Positions 25,001-36,000 of a DNA stretch of 64,000 nt are shown one piece after another. Below the pieces are notes generated by a model. The model had not been told where the DNA came from and did no database searches. It saw nothing but the letters and a program-made list of their open reading frames with translations. Source of the DNA: Patiria pectinifera (Eukaryota > Echinodermata > Asteroidea > Valvatida > Asterinidae); the NCBI GenBank assembly GCA_029964075.1, contig CM057130.1:3534001-3598000 (forward strand). Reading direction: 5' to 3'. A program made the translations under genes and the position numbers. Numbering within the stretch: position 1 is the stretch's first letter; every line of letters starts with the position of its first letter.

Positions 25001-25597
25001 GTATACGTGCACTGTGACATGAGGATCTGTGACGTCAATGACCCCAACTCCAGATGCACCATGGGATGTGACTCTGAGGACCAATCACCTACCGAGGCGC
25101 CATCTGAAGATAACAATGAGCTCCGCCCAGAGGCACCTAGCCGAGGTGACGTACCGCACAGTGAGCTAGTGTTCGGACGCGGTAAACGTGACGTCAGCAG
25201 AGTAGGCTCCTCATCAGCCGCTTATCCTAGCACCGGTGGTCAGCTGAGATTGGGTGGTGAACAAATTGGTAAGTAGTGGATTTTGCAGTTCACTTAAATA
25301 TCAAAGTTTTTAAGTGAAAGTGTTGAATTACACACAACACTCGATGGTTTTCCAAGGAGAAAAATGTCAGTTCCTTGTTTTATTCAATCTTTTGAACCAA
25401 GCTATTAGATTGTAACCAGTATATTTTTTGTCTTTTTGCCGACAGATGTCAAGTCAAGCCAAAGTTTGGCCGTCAATCCAGACGTTGTGGAGATCGCAAT
25501 GTTAGGAGCCATTATGTTGCTGTTGCTCGTTCTTGTGGCCATGCAGTGCAGACGGACAACTCGGGCGACAGGAAAAGCGTCTATGTCAGAGGTGTAA
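13022..25597 (+). CDS. Second tandem copy of the ZP/Ig-repeat membrane protein; exon 1 split by a 4.1-kb transposon
   Basis: Exon 1 is broken: ATG at 13022-13024, remainder at 17151-17277. Exons 2-17 are 17423-17670, 18113-18309, 18676-18815, 19015-19274, 20474-20676, 20890-20996, 21138-21494, 21652-22017, 22186-22551, 22734-23105, 23350-23599, 23789-24018, 24182-24594, 24763-24868, 25001-25268 and 25446-25597. Each has exactly the length of its copy 1 partner, with intact splice sites and no stop. I count about 15 amino-acid changes against copy 1, for example D38E, SSLDYA to SSTDYA, RVDGS to RVHGS and SLKMFED to SLKMYED. From the original ATG the frame stops after 15 codons. An ATG at 17139 in the element end is out of frame, and an in-frame TAA lies at 17125-17127. 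Either this copy has lost its signal peptide or a new first exon is spliced in, for instance at TGTGCTTAG (17174-17182). Protein-coding status is therefore uncertain, although exons 2-17 look functional. Confidence 0.7.
13270..14300. repeat. ~112-bp tandem array, left arm of the transposon
   Basis: A GGTTATAATAT-like marker recurs at about 13453, 13564, 13677, 13789, 13901, 14014, 14128 and 14230, giving a period of 111-114 bp apart from the last interval. Each unit contains several ACGT-centred sites (AACGTC, GACGTT, GACGTC). Confidence 0.8.
14727..14927 (+). other. Exon-like open frame inside the transposon
   Basis: An ATG-initiated 67-codon frame (MNKFCAPLNNIVKIWFCDGV...) ends exactly at a consensus donor, ATG|GTAAGT, at 14928. 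I do not recognise the protein. It may be a relic exon of a transposase or a captured host exon; chance is also possible for a frame of this length. Confidence 0.3.
16319..16497. repeat. Fold-back element nested in the transposon
   Basis: AACACTGTTATTTCGGTTG at 16319 is matched by its inverted complement ending at 16497, and an inner pair (AACCTAGC and GCTAGGTT) extends the stem. This looks like a small MITE inserted into the larger element. Confidence 0.55.
16530..17138. repeat. ~69-bp tandem array, right arm of the transposon
   Basis: GGTCAGACTGACGTCATAAT recurs at about 16689, 16841, 16910 and 16979, with 69-bp spacing between the last copies and a longer first interval. It is again rich in ACGT palindromes but differs in unit length from the left array. 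Confidence 0.75.
19331..20314. mobile_element. 984-bp hAT-like MITE in intron 5 of copy 2
   Basis: It starts CAGAGTTGTAA and ends TTACAACTCTG. It is flanked by CCCTGGTT (19323-19330) and CTCTGGTT (20315-20322), an 8-bp target duplication with one mismatch. Copy 1 has the empty site CTCTGGTT in the same intron. CAG ends and an 8-bp duplication are typical of the hAT superfamily. Subterminal regions are dense arrays of GAGTC/GACTC. No transposase is seen. Confidence 0.8.
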
Positions 25598-26960
25598 TCA
25601 TTACGCCCTATGTGGTCAGTAAAGCCGGTTGTATCTTCGTTTTATTTCAATGTATTTGATTCAAATATGTATGCAAAGTACATCTGTGAGTATTAATCAG
25701 AAATGTAGTGTTCAGTACCTGCAATATAATTTGTTCCAAATGTCAAGCATCGTTACCAAAACAGTATTTCGTAATAATATATTTGAGATTTTACTCTGTG
25801 CACATTTAATGCAATGATGAAATTTAATACAATTCTTTCATATTTTCCTGTGCATTTTTATTGTGTCAAGGGCCGGTAACAGTATCGACAACATGTAATT
25901 TTCAGACTACACATCTTCTGGTTTATTTTACGCATGCTAGATTCAGTGAGATTTTAATATCAATGTTGCAATATTTAAGTTTAAGGTTTTTCTTTACATG
26001 CTTCAGGAATTTTAGAATGTTTTTGAGACGTTATAACTTAGAGTTATAAAATGTTCTGTTCTTTCAACTGTTTTCACATTTACTTAATGCGATTTCAACG
26101 GGGTAAGATATCAGTATTATGCTAGAGCTGAAGTATTATGCTATCAAAATTAATGCGCCATAATATTATTTAACCTGTCTTTCGATTTCTATTTTTACAA
26201 AATCGGCAGGGAGTATCTGTCAAATTTAACTTTGTTTTTGATGAAAATCGTTCAAAGACAAACTGAGCTTCTTGGAAAAGCAATAACAATAGTTGACACT
26301 GATTTAAAATAATTTGCTCCACATAAATTGTTTTGTCAAGTCGATCGGTGTAATGATACGGCTTAGAAAATGACGTGCAACAATACTGATATCCATTGGC
26401 AGAAGTAAGATCGTTCGTCACCGAAAAGCTGGGATGTACTTTCAACTGCTGAAAAACCAAAGCGAAAATTAACATTTTAAGCTAGATTTGTAAATATTTG
26501 AATGTCGACAATTGTGGTGCAAGCATTATTGTACTTTGTGTAATCGTTGAAACCAAAGTTTAATTGAGTTCGGTGTAAGATAGCATCGAGCGATCTTTTA
26601 CGTATTTCACACCTTGACCATTGCTGCACTTAATATAATGACACTTAAAATGTGTAACTTTCAAGTTTTTTTTGTATAGTTGAAATAATACCAAATATTA
26701 GCATTAATGGTGATTTATTTTAATGATAATATAAGCAGTGCCAAACAATGCAATCAGTAATTTGTTCAAGATCTGTACCTAAAAAAATGTGTATTCTCGC
26801 TATTCTGTGTATTATATATAAAAAAAACCTTGCCGTTTGTACAGCTGATTACATAATTAATGAGCTTTTTCATCTAAAATAAAAATAAATGGGAAAAAAA
26901 GTACAACACTGAAAACTGTTTTCCTCTTTTAGCGTCTAAATGTGGCAATAGAGATCATTG
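25598..26960 (+). other. 3' untranslated and flanking region, copy 2
   Basis: Homologous to 9044-10320 and ending at about 26955. It has an extra segment of about 95 bp near 26310-26405 that copy 1 lacks. AATAAA occurs at 26878-26883. No coding frame is supported. Confidence 0.5.
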
Positions 26961-27224
26961 AAAATAAATATGAATAATTATTCTGAGACAATCCACAAAA
27001 GCACACACTGAGGAGATGAACTGACTTTTGGCATAGTTTCTTGAGCCGCTAAGTTTAGTTCTCCTTGGCCAATTTCTAAGTTGATTAAACTTGACCCTTA
27101 ATACCTTTACAAACTATAACGGAAAAATTTAACCTTTTCTTCTATTTGTTAAAAGGATATTTGCCTAAAGATATTTGCCATGAAAAAACCGGGAGAAATT
27201 TGCCCCAAAGCCTCGCCATGCTTG

Positions 27225-27345
27225 GCTCACTGTGGCACGCTTGCCAAAAGTTGGGGCACGCTTGCCCCCATCCTTGCCATGCTTGGCATCACTGGGCCCA
27301 AAACCTTGGCACGCTTGCCAACCATTCACCGTGTATATTCACCGT
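27225..27345. repeat. Cluster of GCCATGCTTGGC / GGCACGCTTGCC repeats
   Basis: Five near-palindromic 12-mers of the form GGCAnGCTTGCC or its variant GCCATGCTTGGC lie within 120 bp, separated by 20-35 bp. Confidence 0.7.
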
Positions 27346-27411
27346 TCGAAGTATCTGTTTTTCAGGTGGCAAAAAGGCAGAAAAGCAAAATGCATTGTCA
27401 CAAAACTTTCA

Positions 27412-27441
27412 ATCTGCTTTTCTGATAGCAGAAAAGCAGAT
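27412..27441. repeat. Perfect hairpin, 13-bp stem and 4-nt loop
   Basis: ATCTGCTTTTCTG (27412-27424), loop ATAG, then CAGAAAAGCAGAT (27429-27441). Confidence 0.85.
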
Positions 27442-27861
27442 GGCCACTTTTTGTCCGCCAGCAAAAAGAGGAGCATCAGAAAAGTCGAAAAATTCGTTGT
27501 AACGTAAAATCTGCCTTTCTGATAAAAGAAAAGCAACTTATATTGGCAGCCAATTCAGGCTGACGGATCCTGTTGTGTGTTATAGCATGAGAGCAAGGAA
27601 CGGTAAGCGCAAATGCAACCCATCCGCTTGAGTGAAAAGGTTTTTTTCTTTTCAAAAAGGTGTTAGCTACGCCGCTGTAGGTTTTTTTATTGCAATAAAA
27701 GTAAAGCATACAAATTGAAAATGCGTCAGAACAAAACAAATCGAGGGGGCTTATTGTTCATAGATAAACCGCATTGAACAAAGATGCCCATGATGAGTTT
27801 AAAAATGGCTTCACGTTTCAGCCGAGACGGCAAAATATCAAGCTAAACTCGTGACCCACTC

Positions 27862-28121
27862 ATGGGCGTTGCGGGGGGGGGGGGGCACTTACCCCCTTTG
27901 GAAAAAAAAGGAGGCGAAAAAAAACCCGAAAAAAGGAAATAAAGAAAAAGAGGCGCGGAGTCATATTGCTATTAATTTCACGGGTTGTGGGGAGGGTAAA
28001 TGTCCCCCCCCCCCCACCTCTTAATGATCAATGGAGAACATGCTGAAAAAGTACGGGGATTCCGGCCGGGGGGGAAATGTGCTTTGCCCCCTTTAGAAAA
28101 AAATCCTGGCGACGCCCATGG
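27862..28121. mobile_element. Small inverted-end element with poly-G/poly-C tracts
   Basis: CATGGGCGTTGC at the left and GCGACGCCCATG at the right form inverted ends around about 260 bp. The interior has a G12-like run, a C-run near 28003, and purine-rich A/G tracts. The pattern suggests a MITE; no coding sequence. Confidence 0.5.
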
Positions 28122-29142
28122 ACCCACTTCGAGATCCCGGCCAAAAAAAACAGCCTTGTATTTATCACTCTTTTAGTTTTCTATTCAACAAAAATGAACA
28201 ATCTTTCGAAATGTCTTTGGCCTTGACAAACTGCTTTGCGCATAATGCTCGCCATTGTGTTGGTTGTTACGAGCGGCTATCCCCTGGGAACAAGGACACG
28301 GAGGAATTTATGGGCAGTATCGGGCATGTCCCCTGACTGCAATCTTTAAGTTCGCACGCTTTACTAACATAGGATCTGACCAAAATCACATTGATGTACA
28401 AAAAGGTCGAAAAGAGGGCTGTGGAAGTGTTCCAGCAAACACGTAAAAACGACAATTCCAGCTGTTTCCTGATATTACAAATGACATTTTATTAGTCGTC
28501 TGCATTGTTGGGTATAGCGATGAGTAACCATGTGGTGTTTCATAAGCGAGTCTCCGTACATTGTCAGGGAGTATCATCTACCGAAACATTCTCATGGACA
28601 AATTTTGATGGACAAGGTAAAAACATTGTCATTTGTAACGTGCAGCTGATGCATGAACTAAACTTTGCAATGTTGCAGCTGAGATTGTAGGCCTATTTAT
28701 AACATGTTTGTTATTATACACACGGTCTACATGGTCTATGGAGTATCATGAAAATAAAGGATTTTCGATAAATATTAAGTATTTCTTTGTTTTGATTTAG
28801 GCAGTGGATTTAGCCGGAGACGGCAAACCTTTCTTTAGTAAACGTTAGCTTGCCAGATATGCACTATGCGCAGTTACTGTTTTTTTTTACTTAGACATTT
28901 TCCGGTGACAAAGTTTAGTCTGGCTCCATGCCAACATTATCGTTGTAACTTCATATTCACAAGATGGGAGTCAGACCATTTTACAATTTCGGACTTTATT
29001 TCCCTTTAAAAAAAATCCTCCAGAGCCACAAATCTGAAAAAGAAAATGTAATACTCTGCAATAAAATGTTTGAGACATGTTAAAATAATAAAAGAAGAAT
29101 ATTCTTATTTTTGGGGGATGGGGAAAAAAACCTTAAAAATTT

Positions 29143-29217
29143 CGCCAGCGGGGATTGAACCTAGATCTTCCCGCTCATGAGATCTGTTGCTTTCCCACTA
29201 GGCCACAGGTGCTACAC
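29143..29217 (-). mobile_element. tRNA-like SINE head
   Basis: Read on the - strand it shows an A-box-like TGGCCTAGTGGG and a B box GGTTCAATCCC at tRNA spacing. The acceptor stem does not pair convincingly, so I call it a tRNA-derived SINE, not a tRNA gene. Confidence 0.55.
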
Positions 29218-30010
29218 AACCGTTGATGGTAATTTAATATATCTTATAATTCAGCTCTATCCTAGAGAGTACAGCTCCCTCTGTTGATTGCCGCCGGCAA
29301 TATATCCACTATCTTTGATTTATGTTTTTGTTCATAAACTGTTGCATCCTGACGCCACTTGTCTCTATGAACGTCAGTCATTGCAAACATGTGGAAAAGA
29401 CATGAATCTGGGACTGAGAAACATTTCCAATTTTGTTAGGAAAGACTTTGAAAATGCACTTGACTCTCCATAGACTTTATTTGTACACAACCAAAGAAGT
29501 GGCGACTGGATAGGGGCCTACTACATTTTTTTCCTGTGAAAATTAACGTGTTAATGGATTAAGGTTCACTGTAGCAGAGACTGAGAGGACGCTGTTTCTA
29601 TAACGCTGTTTTAATTCTCCATCCCGTTGTAATCTGCTACTCTGCACCCCCTGACTTGGCCACTGGGCGTGACTGTCTGGGAGGGGGCATGGGGGCATGC
29701 AATTGGTTTTTAAGGAGGGGTGCACAAGAGGAGAGGGGGCACAAAAGAAGAGGGGGGTGCAACTGGATGATTATGCCGAGCTCCAATGTTCAGTTAATAC
29801 CCCAAGATTCTAAAATAAACATTCCTCCAGTGAGCAGTGTTGTTATAAATATATTTTGTGAAGCAAATCAACATACATTTGTATGCTTTTTTATTATTTT
29901 GTATAGCAAAAGCACATTTGTGTATAGAAATACATGAAATTTATATTGCATTAAAAATTAAACCTGCCTTGTGTTAGTTGTGTTACAATTCATTTCTACT
30001 TGCCCCACAG

Positions 30011-33000
30011 GTATGTGATGATGTGGGGTTGATTGAGAGGGAGTATTTCGGTCTTCGTTACCGCTCTAAGAATGGTGAGTTACTCTGGCTGAACCTGCGC
30101 AATCCTCTCAACCTACAACTCAGTACTAAGCCACCGCATCGACTCAGTCTTCAGGTCAAGTTCTTTGTCTCGCCTCAGGAGCTCCAACAGACAATCAGCA
30201 GGTACACATTGCCCAAAAATTGGGATTCAAAATTTAGTTTTTTTTCAGGGGATATAAAATAAATGCTTGGCTGGTTTTAAACAAGTTCGTTTAAAACTGG
30301 CTCACGGCCGTTATCCACGTTCAGGCCCTGAGTTGGTTTTAAACAAACTTGTTTAATCCGCTCCGTTCACAAGTACCCCCTCACCGGCAAAGAAAGTACA
30401 GTTGGGGGTGACCGACCGACGCCATCTTGCCTGACTGCAATTTTGCGGTGACGCGCGGCTGTACCACTGCGTGTACATAGTACAAATCCACTGCGTCACA
30501 CAAGCTGAACGGTGCGCATCAACCAGCTAAATGTCCCGCCCATGGGACGTCTTGCTAGGTAAAAGGGTGCCCTCTTTGTTGGGGCACGAAGCCCATACCG
30601 GCCAGGCATACATTTATTCCCACTCATAAATACCTTTCGGTCAATAATTCGAAACGAGTCAAAAATTCAAAAATGTCCGAAGATTTTGTCAAACAATTCG
30701 ACTTTGTGTTTTGTGAAACACTCCTCTGGCCAAGTCTATGGTATGTGCCTCGTGTGGGTAGTGCTAAGAAATCTCCTTATATAGGCATTCATGCGAGCGT
30801 GGCATGTACTGCTGAAAGCATTATGGTTCAATTGGACACAAAAGTATCAGCAAAAGAGTCAGGAAAATGGAAGAATCCACATAAGATAATCTGCCATCTT
30901 AAGGAAAAAAAGGGCCTCGTCTTCCCTTTTTTCAAAAATCCCGGAAGAGAAACTACATGTATTTGTTTTGTTTTTACTCGGCGTAACAATTCTGACCGTT
31001 CTGGTTTCAGGCATGTGTACTATATGACACTGAAGAATCGACTGCTACAGAGTCATTACAAAGTCGATGATTCTGAGAGGCTTGAGCTGTGTGTCCTAAT
31101 GGCACAGGCGGAGTTAGGCAACGATGACGTCATCATGGATTCACAGTATCAGTGCATCTTGCCGGAACTGAGGTGAGATCAATAAATTAATTGATCATGA
31201 TGGATTATTTAGAATTAGGCCAAAAATACGACGTCATCACAGATTCACAGTACCATCACATATTACCTAAGGATGTGACTTTGCGTTTAATTTTGTAAAC
31301 GATTAGCAAATGTTTTAAAAACCGTTTAAATGTTGAAACGTTGAGCCATATTCAAAGCCTACCCGTTATGTCTGCAGACCGGTGTGATTGACATGATTGT
31401 ATGATTACGTGAACTGATGTGAGCTTCGGATGTACACGTTTTCAATAATGGGTTTTACCTGTCACCGGCATCATTTCATAGGTGATGCCTATTGCCTACT
31501 GTCAAAATGAGACGGAACTCGGCACAGGCCGTAATAGAGAAAATGAAAAAAAAAGTGGGGTTTTTTTCCCCTACAATTTTCAGATTTATTGATATTTGTA
31601 ATCTTTGATATGTCTACTAAACATGTTTTACAGAAATAGTATGAAAATTATGGAGTAAAAGTGTTTTCAGGAAAAACAATTGGCATCTTTCATTTCATGA
31701 CTTCAAAACTTAAAACTTTAAAGGCCTATTCTCAGTATTTTACTTGGATGACATATCCATAACTATAAACAGCTTGTAAACAGCCATAACTTACAATACA
31801 AACAGTATTATAAGGAGAATTTTATTCTATTTCCTTAGAGGCAAAAACCCTCATTTTGACCTCTGCCCAGTTGTGCCTCATTTTGCCAGAACGCCTCACA
31901 AATACTCAGTGGTGTCTAAGAACTTGTAAATGTCACTCACAATTGTCTACATTAACCCTAACCGCTCTGAATCCTTCAAAATCCTATTTGCCAAAGTGGG
32001 GGAATTTGGAGGATTGAGGTTACATGGCAAAAGTGCGTCACTGATTTCATATGATGCACTTTGTCAAGGTCTTTGGCGGTACCTTGTGTTGTTTTTGCTC
32101 AGCCATGCATAAATATGGGCCTGGATTATGCTTGAAATCCTCCGTACTGCTCCAGGATGTCACTGGCCAAGCCTCAACATGTTAACAGTCACTGCCGCAG
32201 GATATTGCAGGATTAAGGCAGTGGTCAGTGTCACCCCTTGCAGGATTGAGGCTATAGGCTATTTTTCCATGAGGCCAATTGGAGGATTTTGCAGGATTTA
32301 GGCTACATCCTAGCAAAAAGGCCTAGGGAGATAGGGCTAGAGCAAAAGATCTTGGGTTTGAGTCCCACCTGAGTGCTTTCTTATCTTTGCAAGCTTTTAG
32401 ACGGTACTGAGTATACATGGCATATGAAATTACAACTGTGCAGGGCAAACCCCAGTACTGAACAAATAGTATGTAGGTATTGTGATGGGTTATGCAGAGT
32501 TAGACATCAGTACATATTTCGTGAATTAAAGTTCTAATTAAGGCAACCTAAATCAGTAGGATAATCATTGAGAGTAAAGCCTAGTTTGTAGGTAACAAGA
32601 ATGTCTGGCATTGCAAATATTGATGTTTCTTGATATTGATTGTTTTGGAAAATTTGAATTAATTCCCCAAGTTACATTTTTGGTGACTCCAGTTGATAAA
32701 ACCTTTGTTTCATTACCATGACCATTGACCTCCCCCTTGATCACAGCGAGCACAAACTCCTCCAAGTCAAGGAGACCCACAAGAACGCTGAGACCGAGCT
32801 GACCAAGTCGCAAGCGGAGATTCAGTTCATCAATAAGATCAGCAAGTTGCCGGGGTACGGCGTGGAGTACTTTGCTGCCGAGACCATGGACCGGACCAAG
32901 GTGGTGATTGGGGTTCACAGCGGAGGGTTGCAGATACTCAGCCAAGAAAGAGAAATCATCAACAAGTAAAGCCTGGTCTTATTTTCACTCTTTCCTTTTG

Positions 33001-36000
33001 TGAAATATTTTCATGTGGTTTTCACTTTTAAATCAATGTAAGTCTGTCTCTGGCAATTCTGGTATTTTTGTGTAGGCAATGTTTTCCCTTGTGATATTGC
33101 TTATGTTGCAAAATCTTGTGGAGGGGGATTTAAGAACCCCAAAAAGTAACTTCAATATTCTGTTTTGCCCTTTCACCGATGTGTTTTTATTAAACTGTAT
33201 ACTTAGTGTTGTCGCAAGTGATTGTGAGAAAACAAATTACTATTGAATTTAAATCACTCCCGACGCAAAAATCCATCTTATGAATAGTTTGGTTGCAGTA
33301 CTTTATTACCGAAGTAAAGTCACACCAGCATCAACAACACTTTGCAAACAGCGGCTTCAACTGATTACACACGCAACGAGGCGCGACGTACCACTCTCAT
33401 TGCTCTTGGACAAAAAGAATCAACCTACAGAACTGTAGAGTAGAGGTGGCGCACTTTAATATGCGAACGTACCAACAACAACTTACTGATGACCTGAGGA
33501 TGGCTGGTATTGGCTGAACCAGCTACACCAAACCACTCAAAATGCCGAACAATGGAAAAAAACAATTAATGCGTTATTATTGTAGTTACTGAGCAACGCC
33601 CGTGCGCTGCATGCGCACAGACGTCACCATGATGATAACCCGCAGGTATAACAGATTTCAACCAGCCAGCAAGCTCGGTGGTCAAGTGGTAAGACGTCTG
33701 CACTAGTAAGCAGGAGGTTGTTGGTTTGAGTCCCACCCGAATGATTTTTTCTCACAATCACTTGGGACAACACTGAGTATAGAGTTTCAATAAAAATATG
33801 TCAGTGAAGGGCAAAACCCAATATTGAATTTAAATACGCATATAGTATTGAGAAATTAAAATGTCTGTTGGTTTTGGTTTGCCAAGCTTGCACTGACGTT
33901 TTACAGAAACATATATTTGCTATTAAGCATAGGAGTTGCACCGTGAAGGAACATTTTTGAAATGCATCTCTCATCAGTGTTATCTGTTTTGTGTTTTCAT
34001 TTTCCTCCAGTATCAAGTTTGAGGATATCAGCAAGGTCTCCTATCATCAGAACCGTTTCTCGGTGCACTTCTACTCTCCCTCAGAGGAGGCGAATGAGGA
34101 TGACGTTGTGTCCATCCACAAGTTCCGTCTGACTTCCAGGAAGAGCGCCCAGGCCCTCTTCAGAGCCTTCACAGAGTCTCATACATTTTTCCGAGTGAGT
34201 CAGAGCAGTTTCCTCCTCTTTAAACTCCACATTCTTTGGTCAATAGTAACCCTAACACCAAACAATGTTGTCAGCAGTCGCCCCAAATCCACCAAAATCC
34301 ACCGTAGGAAACCACTGTTGTTGGACAAAGTTCCAAGGGACACCGAGCCCCATATTATTCACCTAATGTATGTTTTTGAGTGTAATAGTGAGAATAATTT
34401 CATGAGGTGGAATAGAACATTCCATTTGTCGCCTCATGAAATTGTTCTATCCACTGCACGAATGTGAAGCATTCATTTGTTTTATGCAACGACTGAATGA
34501 ATCCTCATCATCTGATTGGTAACTAGTGCGACTGTGCAATGGATCTTCTATTTTTTTTGCCGTGCAGCAAGGCTGTGGGTTGGGACGAAGGGTTCAATGA
34601 CATGTGATCAACAACCCACCAATCAGATGACAAGGGTTTATTCAGGCATTGTGTAAAAACTGTCAGTGGTTTGGTTCTGTCTTTCTCAAACCTGCAAAAT
34701 CCTCCAAAACTTAGTGGATTTGACTTGTGTGTACCTTTTGTCAAATTTATAAACTACACTGGGTGTATTTCATTCAGTGATAGTGGTGTGCTTATGTCGC
34801 TAAGCAATATACTTTACAACAAAAATTTATCTCTACCAAAAAATTGCCTTACTCTGCATTTAGCAAATGTTCATATCATAGAGCCAGTGTCGGTTGTTGA
34901 ACTGAGTTGACGATGGCTTAGACAATCAAACTAAAACAATATTACGTTGAATGAAGACATTGGCAGAAGTTGCATTTGAACCTAGGACCTCTCTGTGCCC
35001 TACCAACTGAGCCAGCGACTCGCAGTATCTTATATACTTTCCTTTGGAAAACGAGACAATGGATGTATTTTAGCTCATTCTTCTACAAGGTTCATTAGCT
35101 AACCCTTTTGTTTGATCAGTCAGGGACAGTCAAACATTCAATTCTGTTCCCCTGCAGAGAGCACTCAACTGTTAAAAACAGTCACCTGATTTATTTTGAC
35201 TGCTGGGCTGGCCTTGTTGGAATTGCCAGCCAGAGAGGGATGGTTAGTCAATATAAGATTGAACAAAGAAATTGGCTGGAGCAGGATTTGAACCCGCAAC
35301 CTCCAAAACGCAGTACCAACTCTGGGTTCCGTAGTCTGATGGTCTATACGTTCTCGTTCTGTTTGACAGTGTGAGAACGTTGAGCGTGTGGTACGTCAGC
35401 AACATTCCCACACTGGTTGGGGCTCACTCCTAGCTCTCTTCCGACCTCACACCAATTACGGCAAGATCTATCGGTTTGACATCACCAAGACACGCCGACA
35501 GACGTACGACAATGCCTGGCACTACCTCCATCATGATAGCAGTCCACCGCCGGTAGGTCAAAATGCAAACAGATGTTTTTTCTCTATTATTAATTAGAAT
35601 GTAATTTGATATTATCTTTCGTCTTTGTCACTTGATCCCATTGATCATCTTTGAAATCTCGAATGACCACTGAAGACTGAATAGTTCTGCAAAATGTGCT
35701 TTTATCTCCAAACCAATGAAAATGGGGTTTGCCTATCATTGACATAATGTAGAAGCATTGTTCCATCTGTGAAGTTCAACCAAAAAGGAACGTAAGCTTT
35801 TGGATGTAAGAATTTAGTATTTGAATCTTCGGAACTGCGTTTCACCGAATAATCGATTATTCAAAACACTCTGATCACGTTTTACACAGAAGATCATTTG
35901 TAGCTAGCAATGACACTTTTAATGCATTTGATAGAGAACCCTTTTAGGATGATACTACATATATTTTAGCTAGAATGCTCTCAAGAACGTCATTGTATCA

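Larger units (their letters stand above)
26961..30010. other. Repeat-rich spacer before the visible MYLIP exons
   Basis: I searched this stretch for the short first coding exon of MYLIP and found none. It holds GGCAnGCTTGCC repeats (27225-27345), a 13-bp-stem hairpin (27412-27441), a CATGGGCG-ended element (27862-28121) and a tRNA-like SINE (29143-29217). Open frames here are short and unsupported. It may be the first intron of MYLIP. Confidence 0.5.

Noticed and set aside
28505..28690. Candidate first exon of MYLIP
   Set aside because: The translated sequence lacks the expected F1-lobe pattern and has no donor at the right phase.
30673..31010. Long open frame running directly into MYLIP exon 31011, as if a longer exon
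   Set aside because: The residues have no FERM similarity, and a good acceptor (CTGGTTTCAG) precedes the conserved part at 31011.
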